NCBI RefSeq assembly: GCF_023184515.1
Contig: NZ_JAAHBP010000034.1
Span: forward strand, 1-60,661
Reading direction: 5' to 3'
Length of the DNA: 60,661 nt
Source of the DNA: Streptomyces sp. D2-8
GTDB taxonomy: Bacteria > Actinomycetota > Actinomycetes > Streptomycetales > Streptomycetaceae
Below, in pieces: positions 16,235 to 23,552 of this stretch (position 1 is the stretch's first letter; each line of letters opens with the position of its first letter). Position numbers and translations under genes: made by a program. Under the pieces are notes generated by a model. That model was not told the DNA's origin and did not search any database. It saw only the letters and a program-made list of their open reading frames with translations.

Positions 16235-17646
16235 GCGGGCCGATATCCCTCGAACCCGGCGGCGGCGAACCGGACACGCTGGCCATCCGGCTGGCCGACA
16301 CCCGCCCGCGCCGCCGGCCGCGCTGGGCCCTCGACGACACCACGCTCGCCATCCGGCTGCCCCGGCACGGCCCCGACGAGGAGGCGGTCAGTGAACTCGC
16401 CGCCGAACTCGCCGACCGCATAGGTCCCGCCGTCCACCCCTACGAGGTGGCCGCGCTGCTGGAGGCGGAGGGACTGTCCGCCTCCCTGATCAACGAACGG
16501 TACGGCCACCCGAACCTGTTCTCCCTCGCCTCCGCGCTCTACGAGCGAGTGCCGCGCACCTTCCCCGAACCCGCCCCGGCGGCCGACCCCTGGCGCCCCG
16601 ACACCCTGCGCTGTCTGCTGCGGGGGGTGCTGTTCGCCCTGCCGGGCCTCGCCTACCTGCTGACCGCACCGCTGTGGAACGCCGGCGGGCACGCCCCCGC
16701 CCTCATCGTGGCCGGCCTCGTCTCCTGGGCGTGGGGGCAGGCACTCGGCCACCGTGCCCACCTGCGGATGGCGACCGGACGCCGGGAGGCGGGCCGTACC
16801 CTCCTGGCCGGCGCGCCCGCGGGAGCGGCGGTGGCCACGGCCATCGCCGCGCTGCCCGCCGACGGCGGACCGGTGACCCTGGTGGCTGCCGCGCAGTCCG
16901 CGTACCTGGCGGCCGCCGGAGTCCTGCTGGTGCTGGGCCGGGAACGGCTGCTGCTGGCCGCACTCAGCCCGCTGCTCACCGGTGCCGCCGCCGTGCCCTG
17001 GTGGGAGCCCGGCCCCACGCTCCGGGCCGGGCTGCCCCTGCTGGCGCTGCTCGCCACGCTCGCCGTCACCGGCTGGGTCCTGCGCGGCGCCCTCGCCGTC
17101 CCGGCCGTCGCCGGTGCGGCCCGGCCGCGCCTGCTGTGGTCACTGCCGTACGGCCTGTTCGGGCTGTCCGCGGGGGTGCTGGTGCTGCTGGAGGGACGGG
17201 AGGAGCCGTACGCGGTGATCGTGCTGACGCTGAGCATGGGGCCGGCGGAGTGGCTGCTGTACCGCTACCGCGGACTGTCGGTCGCCGCGCTGCGTGCCAC
17301 TGCCACGCCCGCCGGGTTCCTGCTGCGCTCGGCCGGCATCCTCGGCCTCTGCCTGCTCGCCTATCTCGCACCGCTGCTGCCCGCGGCCCTGCTGACCGGC
17401 GCCGACCCGGCCGCCCTGCTGCTGCTCGCGGCCGTCCTGTGGACCGCGCTGCTGCTCCAGGCGTTCGGGGCGGCCTGGTCGTCGGCCGGTATCTGTCTGA
17501 CGGCAGCCGGCGGGGCCGGAGCGGTCGTCCTGCTCCAGCTGCCACCGGGTGCCGCCCTGGCCCTGCCGCTCAGCTGCGGCGCCGCCGCCCTGTGTCTGTC
17601 GGCGTGCGCACTGTGGCTGCTCGGCCGGCCCGCCCCGCACGCCTGA
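16231..17646 (+). CDS. Polytopic membrane protein of EPS operon
   Basis: 471 aa. Residues 1 to about 125 are soluble and contain a short helical segment (VHPYEVAALLEAEGLS...INERYGHPNLFSLA). Roughly eleven or twelve hydrophobic spans follow, from about residue 130 to the end. The start is a GTG overlapping the GT4 stop by 4 nt, so the two are translationally coupled. No catalytic motif is visible. Size and span count resemble PelG/MOP-type exporters, which in Pel systems partner PelF, but I see no sequence motif that proves this. Best inference: the transport or assembly subunit for the polymer made by the GT4. Confidence 0.7.
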   Translation: MSGPISLEPGGGEPDTLAIRLADTRPRRRPRWALDDTTLAIRLPRHGPDEEAVSELAAELADRIGPAVHPYEVAALLEAEGLSASLINERYGHPNLFSLASALYERVPRTFPEPAPAADPWRPDTLRCLLRGVLFALPGLAYLLTAPLWNAGGHAPALIVAGLVSWAWGQALGHRAHLRMATGRREAGRTLLAGAPAGAAVATAIAALPADGGPVTLVAAAQSAYLAAAGVLLVLGRERLLLAALSPLLTGAAAVPWWEPGPTLRAGLPLLALLATLAVTGWVLRGALAVPAVAGAARPRLLWSLPYGLFGLSAGVLVLLEGREEPYAVIVLTLSMGPAEWLLYRYRGLSVAALRATATPAGFLLRSAGILGLCLLAYLAPLLPAALLTGADPAALLLLAAVLWTALLLQAFGAAWSSAGICLTAAGGAGAVVLLQLPPGAALALPLSCGAAALCLSACALWLLGRPAPHA

Positions 17647-17697
17647 GCCCCGCGTCACTCTCCGCTCCTCTCCCATCCAACCGAAGGGACACCGCAG

Positions 17698-18699
17698 TTG
17701 ACCTCCGCACCGCTCGCCGCCGTCACCGGAGCCGAGGGCTTCATCGGCTCGCACCTCACCGAGGCACTGGTCGCCTCCGGGCACCGGGTCAGGGCCATGG
17801 CCCAGTACAACTCCTTCTCCTCCTACGGCTGGCTGGAGACCCTGCACCCGGACGTCCTGGACCAGGTGGAGATCGTCCTCGGCGACGTCCGGGACCCCGG
17901 CTCCGTCCGCGGCCTCCTCGAAGGCGCCGACACCGCCTACCACCTGGCCGCCCTGATCGCGATCCCGTACTCCTACCAGGCCCCGCACAGCTACGTGGAC
18001 ACCAACGTCACCGGCACCCTCAACGTGCTGGAAGCGGTGCGCGCCCTGGGCACGCCCCGGCTGGTGCACACCTCCACCAGCGAGACGTACGGCACCGCGC
18101 AGACCGTGCCCATCACCGAGGACCACCCCATCAACACCCAGTCGCCGTACGCCGCTTCGAAGGCGGGCGGGGACCGGCTGGCCGACAGCTACCACGCCAG
18201 TTTCGGCACCCCGGTCGTCACGCTGCGCCCCTTCAACACCTTCGGGCCGCGCCAGTCGATGCGCGCGGTCATCCCCACCGTGATCGGGCAGGTCGCGGCG
18301 GGGGAACGCACGATCACCCTCGGCGACCTGCGCCCCACCCGGGACTTCACCTTCGTCAAGGACACCGCGCAGGCCTTCCTCGCCGTCGGTACCGCGCCCG
18401 CCGAGCGGGTCGTGGGCCGTACCCTCAACGCCGGGACCGGCGGGGAGATCTCGGTCGGCGACCTGGTCGCGCTGATCGGCAAGGTGATGGACACCGCTCT
18501 CGATGTCCGCGAGGACACCGCCCGCATCCGCCCCGCCAACTCCGAGGTGATGCGGCTGGTCGCGGACGCGAGCCGGCTCGGCGCGGCCACCGGCTGGCAG
18601 CCCGCGCACACCCTGGAGGAAGGCCTGGCGTCCACCGTGGAGTTCTTCCGCGACCCGGCCAACCTCGCCCGCTACAAGACCGGCATCTACAACATCTGA
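17698..18699 (+). CDS. NDP-sugar 4,6-dehydratase (LegB-like extended SDR)
   Basis: 333 aa extended SDR. NAD-binding motif GAEGFIGSH at the N-terminus, catalytic HTSTSETYG (T127-x-E129) and Y151-xxx-K155 (YAASK). The Thr-x-Glu pair is the signature of 4,6-dehydratases, which need the acidic residue for water loss; plain C4-epimerases lack it. Stretches such as YNSFSSYGWL and LAALIAIPYSYQ are typical of LegB-type enzymes acting on a GDP- or UDP-activated GlcNAc. TTG start preceded by GAAGGGA. Position between the membrane protein and a nucleotidyltransferase places it in precursor supply. Which nucleotide sugar it uses is open. Confidence 0.8.
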   Translation: MTSAPLAAVTGAEGFIGSHLTEALVASGHRVRAMAQYNSFSSYGWLETLHPDVLDQVEIVLGDVRDPGSVRGLLEGADTAYHLAALIAIPYSYQAPHSYVDTNVTGTLNVLEAVRALGTPRLVHTSTSETYGTAQTVPITEDHPINTQSPYAASKAGGDRLADSYHASFGTPVVTLRPFNTFGPRQSMRAVIPTVIGQVAAGERTITLGDLRPTRDFTFVKDTAQAFLAVGTAPAERVVGRTLNAGTGGEISVGDLVALIGKVMDTALDVREDTARIRPANSEVMRLVADASRLGAATGWQPAHTLEEGLASTVEFFRDPANLARYKTGIYNI

Positions 18700-18740
18700 C
18701 CTCGTCCGTCACGTCTGCGCACGTCCACGAAGGAGGAGTC

Positions 18741-19454
18741 ATGCACGCAGTGATCCTGGCGGGAGGCAAGGGCGTCCGGCTGCGGCCGTACACCACCGCG
18801 CTGCCCAAGCCGCTCGTGCCCATCGGCGACCAGCACGCCATCCTGGAGATCGTGCTGCGCCAGCTGTCCACGGCCGGCTTCACCAGCTGCACCATCGCCA
18901 TCGGCCACCTCGGCGAGATCATCCGCGCCTACGTCGGCGACGGCTCCCAGTGGGGCCTGACCGTCGACTACGCCACCGAGGACAGCCCCCTGGGCACCAT
19001 GGGCCCGCTGCTCAACCTGCGCCACCGGCTGCCGGAGACCTTCCTGGTCATGAACGGCGACGTCCTCACCGACCTCGACTACGCCGACGTCCTGCACCAG
19101 CACCGCGCGTCCGGGGCCCCGTTGACCATCGCGACGTACGCCCGCAAGGTGCACATCGACTTCGGGGTGCTGACCACCGACTCCAGCAAGGTCGTCGCGT
19201 TCACCGAGAAGCCGAGCATGGACTACCGCGTCTCCATGGGCGTCTACGGCCTGTCCCTCGCCACCCTCGACGGCTACACGCCCGGACTCCCCCTCGGCTT
19301 CGACGAGTTGGTGCTCGACCTGCTCAGGACCGACAACCAGCCGCACGCCTATGACTTCGACGGGTACTGGCTGGACATCGGCCGCCCGGACGACTACGAC
19401 CGCGCCAACGCCGAGTTCACCACCCGCAAGTCGCTTCTGCTCAAAGGAGCCTGA
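18741..19454 (+). CDS. Sugar-1-phosphate nucleotidyltransferase
   Basis: 237 aa of the RmlA/GlmU-N-type fold: ILAGGKGVRLRPYT (nucleotide loop), LPKPLVPIGD, MNGDVLTDLDY (metal Asp) and the late GYWLDIGRPDDY motif. These enzymes join a sugar-1-phosphate and an NTP to give an NDP-sugar. Pairing with a LegB-like dehydratase resembles the GlcN-1-P guanylyltransferase PtmE step of legionaminic acid pathways, so the product may be a GDP- or UDP-hexosamine. Perfect AGGAGGAG ribosome-binding site. Cytoplasmic. Confidence 0.85.
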   Translation: MHAVILAGGKGVRLRPYTTALPKPLVPIGDQHAILEIVLRQLSTAGFTSCTIAIGHLGEIIRAYVGDGSQWGLTVDYATEDSPLGTMGPLLNLRHRLPETFLVMNGDVLTDLDYADVLHQHRASGAPLTIATYARKVHIDFGVLTTDSSKVVAFTEKPSMDYRVSMGVYGLSLATLDGYTPGLPLGFDELVLDLLRTDNQPHAYDFDGYWLDIGRPDDYDRANAEFTTRKSLLLKGA

Positions 19455-19461
19455 GCACGTC

Positions 19462-20364
19462 ATGCGCATTCTCGTCCTGGGCTTCACCGGCTATCTCGGC
19501 AGGCACGTCGTCGAGCGGCTGCGCGCGCTGCCGGGCGCGCTGGTGCTCGGCGGCGGCCGGTCGCCGGCCGCCGACCTCGACGTCGATCTCGCCCGCGTCA
19601 GCCCGGAGCGGCTGGCGAAGACCCTCGCGTCGGCCGCGCCCGACACCGTCGTCAACTGCGCGGGCGCGACCGGCGGCGACGCCGTCACCCTCGCCGAGGT
19701 CAACACCCGGGGGCCCGCGGTGCTGTGCGCCGCGCTGCGCGAGGCGGCCCCCGCGGCCCGCCTGGTGCACCTGGGCTCGGCCGCCGAGTACGGCCCGGGC
19801 ACCCTGGACGCCCCGGTGACGGAGTCGGCGGCCACCCGCCCCGTCGGCCCGTACGGTGCGACCAAGCTCGCGGGCACGGTCACGGTGACGGCCTCCGGCC
19901 TGGACGCGGTGGTGCTGCGGGTGGGCAATCCGGTGGGACCCGGCGCTCCGCCCACCGGGCTGCCCGGCCGGATCGCCACCCTGCTGCGCGAGGCCGGCCC
20001 CGACCCGGAGGCGGTGCTGCGGCTCGGTGACCTGTCCGCCTACCGCGACTTCGTCGACGTACGCGACGTGGCACGGGCGGTGGCACTCGCGGCCACGGCC
20101 CCGGGCCCGCTGCCGACCGTCCTCAACATCGGCGGGGGCCGGGCCGTCCCGGTGCGCGACCTGGTGCGGAACCTGGCCGGCCTGGCCGGCTTCCGGGGCC
20201 GGATCGAGGAGAGCACGGCGCGCACGGCCGGTTCGGGCCGCTCCGCGCAGGTGTCGTGGCAGTGCTCGGACATCACCGCCGCCGAGGGGGCCCTGGGCTG
20301 GCGTCCGGCCCACTCCCTCGACGACGCGCTGGCCGAGCTGTGGGAAGGCGGCCGCACGCGGTGA
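19462..20364 (+). CDS. NAD(P)-dependent sugar reductase/epimerase
   Basis: 300 aa extended SDR: GFTGYLGRHVVERL Rossmann start, LGSAAEYGPGT and YGATK catalytic Y-xxx-K, and DFVDVRDVARAV as in NDP-sugar epimerases/reductases of the RmlD/RfbD group. Following a 4,6-dehydratase it would reduce or epimerise a 4-keto-6-deoxy intermediate. Start ATG 19462 with AAAGGAG upstream; it begins 7 nt after the previous stop and ends in a GTGA overlap with the GH135 gene. Specificity unknown. Confidence 0.8.
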   Translation: MRILVLGFTGYLGRHVVERLRALPGALVLGGGRSPAADLDVDLARVSPERLAKTLASAAPDTVVNCAGATGGDAVTLAEVNTRGPAVLCAALREAAPAARLVHLGSAAEYGPGTLDAPVTESAATRPVGPYGATKLAGTVTVTASGLDAVVLRVGNPVGPGAPPTGLPGRIATLLREAGPDPEAVLRLGDLSAYRDFVDVRDVARAVALAATAPGPLPTVLNIGGGRAVPVRDLVRNLAGLAGFRGRIEESTARTAGSGRSAQVSWQCSDITAAEGALGWRPAHSLDDALAELWEGGRTR

Positions 20365-21023
20365 ACCTGCTGATTCCGCTGTACGTCCATCCGGCCGAGG
20401 ACCCGGGTGCCTGGCACCGGCTGATCACCGCCGCGACCCGCACTTACGGCGTCGTTCTCAACCCGGCGAGCGGTCCGGGCGAGGTCCCCGACCCGGCGTT
20501 CACCGCCGCGGCCGGTGCGCTGCGGGCCGCGGGGGCGCGTCTGCTGGGTTACGTCGACACCGACTACGGGGTGCGCGACCCCGCGGACGTCACCGAGGAC
20601 GTACGCCGGCACCGGGAGTGGTACGCGGCGGACGGCTGCTTCCTGGACCGGGTGACGGCGACCGCGGACGGGCTGCCCGCCTGCCGCCGGCTGGTGCGGG
20701 CGGTACGCCGGACGGGTGCGGGGACGGTCGTCCTCAACCCCGGGGTCCATCCGGCGCCGGGATACGCTCGCCTCGCCGACCTGACCGTCACCTTCGAGGG
20801 GCACTGGTCGACGTACGTCTCCGCCTTCAGCCGGCCGGCCTGGACCGCACGGCACCCGTCCGACCGGCTGTGCCACCTCGTCTACGGCGTGCCCGAGGCG
20901 CTCGTTCCCCTCGCCGTGCGCACCGCGCACGAGCGCGGAGCGGCGGTCTGCGGCCCGGTGACGGGGGAACCGCCCAACCCCTGGGACCGGTTGACACCCG
21001 CCCTCACCGGGGCGGGGCGATGA
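20361..21023 (+). CDS. GH135 / spherulin-4-like glycoside hydrolase
   Basis: 220 aa TIM-barrel-like protein starting directly with the family's first strand (LLIPLYVHP). Further family strands: VVLNPASGPG, GYVDTDYG, FLDRVT (D96) and TFEGHW (E146). These acidic residues occupy the places of the catalytic D/E residues of Aspergillus Sph3, an endo-hydrolase of GalNAc-rich galactosaminogalactan. GTG start overlaps the upstream stop; ATGA overlap to the next gene. Odd: no signal peptide or anchor, unlike fungal Sph3, so either it works inside, at the membrane face, or leaves by an unusual route. Confidence 0.8.
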   Translation: MNLLIPLYVHPAEDPGAWHRLITAATRTYGVVLNPASGPGEVPDPAFTAAAGALRAAGARLLGYVDTDYGVRDPADVTEDVRRHREWYAADGCFLDRVTATADGLPACRRLVRAVRRTGAGTVVLNPGVHPAPGYARLADLTVTFEGHWSTYVSAFSRPAWTARHPSDRLCHLVYGVPEALVPLAVRTAHERGAAVCGPVTGEPPNPWDRLTPALTGAGR

Positions 21024-21949
21024 GCAGGCGGGCCCTTTCCGGTGCGGCCCTGCCGGCCGCGCTGGCGGCCGTGGTCTTGACGGGCTGCTCCGGCGCCGCC
21101 GAGCGACCCGCCGAGGCACACCGGACGACGTCGGGCGCACCCCACGCGGCGACTTCCGGACCGCCGGCACCTGAGCCGGAGAGGCCGCGGACCTCCCCGA
21201 GTCACTCTCCTCCCCCGCCGCGGGGTTCCGCCGCCCCTTCACCCTCCAGGAGTGTGTGGAAGCCCCGTCCGGGCCTTGACTGGCAGTGGCAACTCGACGG
21301 CAGGGTCGATGCGTCGGCCGACGTGCCCGTCTACGACATCGACGGCTTCGAGAACTCCGCGGCGGACGTGGCCCGGCTGCACCGCGCGGGGAAGAAGGTC
21401 ATCTGCTACGTCAACGTGGGCGCGTGGGAGGACTTCCGGCCGGACCGGGACGCTTTTCCGCACTCGGTGCTCGGCGAGCCCAACGGGTGGTCGGGCGAGC
21501 GGTGGCTGGACATCCGGCGGCTGACCGTCCTGCGACCGATCATGGAACGCCGCTTCGACATGTGCCGCGACAAGGGCTTCGACGCGGTGGAGCCCGATCT
21601 GGTGGAGGGCTACGGCAATGACACCGGCTTCCCGCTCACCGCACGAGACCAGCTCAGGTACAACCGCATGATCGCGGCCATCGCCCATGAGCGAGGGCTC
21701 TCGGTAGGGCTGAAGAACGATATTCCCCAGATTCCCCAACTCGTGGGCCACTTCGACTTCGCGGTCAACGAGGAGTGCGCTCAGTACGACGAGTGCGGCG
21801 AACTCGCCCCGTTCATCGCGGCGGGCAAGGCGGTCTTCCACGTCGAATACACGGAGCCGCGGAGCGGCTTCTGTGCCGAGTCCCGCCGACTGAGGCTGTC
21901 GTCGATGCTGAAGAAGCCGGAACTCGGGGCGTGGCGAAGCCCCTGTTGA
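21020..21949 (+). CDS. GH114 endo-alpha-1,4-polygalactosaminidase lipoprotein (Ega3-like)
   Basis: 309 aa. Signal peptide with lipobox (VVLTGCSG), a 55-residue Pro/Ser-rich linker, then a GH114 catalytic domain (about 85-300). Family motifs: DVPVYDIDGFEN, VICYVNVGAWE, GFDAVEPDLVEGY (E191, D193) and NEECAQYDEC (E251/E252); these hold the acidic residues used by polygalactosaminidases such as fungal Ega3. As a lipoprotein it would sit on the outer face of the membrane, trimming or freeing deacetylated galactosamine stretches. Start is an ATGA overlap with the GH135 gene. Last gene of the operon, 12 nt before a strong terminator. Confidence 0.87.
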   Translation: MSRRALSGAALPAALAAVVLTGCSGAAERPAEAHRTTSGAPHAATSGPPAPEPERPRTSPSHSPPPPRGSAAPSPSRSVWKPRPGLDWQWQLDGRVDASADVPVYDIDGFENSAADVARLHRAGKKVICYVNVGAWEDFRPDRDAFPHSVLGEPNGWSGERWLDIRRLTVLRPIMERRFDMCRDKGFDAVEPDLVEGYGNDTGFPLTARDQLRYNRMIAAIAHERGLSVGLKNDIPQIPQLVGHFDFAVNEECAQYDECGELAPFIAAGKAVFHVEYTEPRSGFCAESRRLRLSSMLKKPELGAWRSPC

Positions 21950-21961
21950 CGTTGCCTCGCA

Positions 21962-22000
21962 GGACGGCTCCCTCCCCTGTGAACAGGGAGGGAGCCGTCC
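21962..22000. terminator. Strong bidirectional terminator ending EPS operon
   Basis: Perfect 15-bp stem GGACGGCTCCCTCCC/GGGAGGGAGCCGTCC with a 9-nt loop, between convergent genes ending at 21949 (plus) and 22033 (minus). Confidence 0.9.
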
Positions 22001-22032
22001 AGGAGCATCCGGAGGCGTTTGCCTTCAACGGG

Positions 22033-22311
22033 TCATGCGTGACGGTGCGAGCGCCGGTTGCCGGTGACGAGGCGGTAGAGGGCGAGCAGGACGAGGGAGC
22101 CGGCGATCGCGGCGATCCACGTGGAGAGTTCGAAGAACCCGTCGATGGAGTCGACGCCGAAGATCACCTTGCCGAGCCAGCCGCCGAGCAGACCGCCGGC
22201 AATACCGATGAGCATGGTGATGATGATGCCGCCGGGGTCCTTGCCCGGCATCAGGAGCTTGGCGATTGCGCCGGCGAGTAGCCCGATGATGATCCAAGCA
22301 ATGATGCCCAT
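22033..22311 (-). CDS. GlsB/YeaQ/YmgE family stress membrane protein
   Basis: 92 aa with three hydrophobic spans rich in Gly: IIAWIIIGLLAGAIAKLLMPG, GIIITMLIGIAGGLLGGWLG and a C-terminal span LSTWIAAIAGSLVLLALYRLV, ending in a basic tail. This pattern and the length match the transglycosylase-associated (YmgE) family, small inner-membrane proteins often induced by stress; molecular role unknown. GGAG lies 9 nt before the ATG. Confidence 0.88.
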   Translation of the reverse strand: MGIIAWIIIGLLAGAIAKLLMPGKDPGGIIITMLIGIAGGLLGGWLGKVIFGVDSIDGFFELSTWIAAIAGSLVLLALYRLVTGNRRSHRHA

Positions 22312-22451
22312 GGTGTGTCTCCACTTCGCCGTATAAGGATTCTGTTAACTCATCGGGTGCGCCGATCCCGCGTTGTCAAACGTCTCCTTCTGATATCGGC
22401 GCTGTCGGCCCTGATTGCGCCTCAGGTCACCGGAGAGGAAGACCTGTCTCC

Positions 22452-23258
22452 TCAGGAACGGTCGAAGGCGGCGACTTCGCGTACGGCCTCCGCGATGGCC
22501 GGGAAGTCCTTTCGCAAGATCGCGCCGTGATTGCCGGCGACCTTCACGCTGTGGATGTTCGGGTTGCGAGCGGTCACCGCCTCGACGCTGGTGCGGATCC
22601 GTTCCTGCTCGTCACCGCGGCTTCCGAACGATGTCCCTGAAGCGACGACGTACCGCACCGGGACGGTGATGCCGTCCAGCACGGGCCCCAACTCATGCTC
22701 GCGGGAGAGCCTGCCGAGCTCGATGTTGCTGTTCGCCTGCTCTTCGGCCGTCATCCGCGGGGCCAGGCCCGTCGGGCGCAGCAGCGGCATCACCCATCCC
22801 AGCCGCCGGAACAGTTTCCGGATGCGCTGCTCCATGGCCTCGTCGAGCCAGTCGTAGGGGAACGCGCCGTCGACCAGGGTCGCGCCCACGGTCCGATCCG
22901 GATTCCGGTCGGCCCAGTGCGCCGCGACGACCGCTCCGTAGGACCAGCCCACCAGGAGCGCCCGGTCCACGCCTCTGGCCGCGAGAACGGCATCGACATC
23001 CCGGACGGCCGCCTCGAAGGAATAGTCCGCCGAACCCCTCGACCTGCCGCGGGCCCGCTCGTCGTAGGTGATGTGCCGCCACCCCGCGCCCAGTTCGGCG
23101 ATGGTCCGCCGCCAGTATCCCTGGGTGGCGAACTGGCCGTTGAGGTAGACCACGGGGACACCGGAACCACCCGTGTCGGTGACGGCCAGGGCCGTGTCCT
23201 CCACCGGCACCATGCCGGTCCACTTCGCCGGGTTCGGGGATGTGTTGTCCTTCGCCAT
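22452..23258 (-). CDS. Alpha/beta-fold hydrolase
   Basis: 268 aa with the oxyanion region VVYLNGQFATQGYW, nucleophile elbow GWSYG (Ser) and a C-terminal catalytic histidine in VAGNHGAIL. Size and order fit a single-domain alpha/beta hydrolase with a small cap (about 130-190). Substrate unknown. Start 23258 is chosen because AGGAGCGG precedes it; the 32-residue upstream extension has no ribosome-binding site. Transcribed away from the sirtuin gene, sharing a 290-bp region full of TTGCAAC-type repeats. Confidence 0.82.
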   Translation of the reverse strand: MAKDNTSPNPAKWTGMVPVEDTALAVTDTGGSGVPVVYLNGQFATQGYWRRTIAELGAGWRHITYDERARGRSRGSADYSFEAAVRDVDAVLAARGVDRALLVGWSYGAVVAAHWADRNPDRTVGATLVDGAFPYDWLDEAMEQRIRKLFRRLGWVMPLLRPTGLAPRMTAEEQANSNIELGRLSREHELGPVLDGITVPVRYVVASGTSFGSRGDEQERIRTSVEAVTARNPNIHSVKVAGNHGAILRKDFPAIAEAVREVAAFDRS

Positions 23259-23364
23259 GATCCGCTCCTGTTCGTGTGGGGCGTGGCCGGGCTGGTTCCG
23301 CATCGCGCTCCCCTTCGATCCGCTGTTTCCAATGATGGAAACGCTACGTTGCATTCACTTATCT

Positions 23365-23382
23365 GGCAACAACTTCGTTGCC
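23365..23382. promoter_or_regulatory. Inverted repeat GGCAAC-N6-GTTGCC
   Basis: 6-bp perfect arms around AACTTC in the hydrolase/sirtuin divergent region; one of several GTTGC/GCAAC half-sites here (another GTTGCAT at 23348). Confidence 0.45.
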
Positions 23383-23417
23383 TGCGGTAGTCATACGTGC
23401 AGGTCGAGACGGATGAA

Positions 23418-23473
23418 TCATTGCAACGACCTTGACGCCTAACGCAACAGCACCGCCCATGTCGTTGCAATGA
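23418..23473. promoter_or_regulatory. 13-bp perfect inverted repeat with 30-bp spacer
   Basis: TCATTGCAACGAC (23418-23430) and its exact reverse complement GTCGTTGCAATGA (23461-23473). Each arm contains the palindromic core TTGCAA. Together with the repeat at 23365 it suggests cooperative operator binding controlling the divergent genes. Confidence 0.55.
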
Positions 23474-23552
23474 CGTGGAGGTGAACGCTTTGGGGGCCGC
23501 ACCAGGAGGCAACGCGGCGGCATGGAAGGCAGCCGTTCCGTACCCTGACGGC

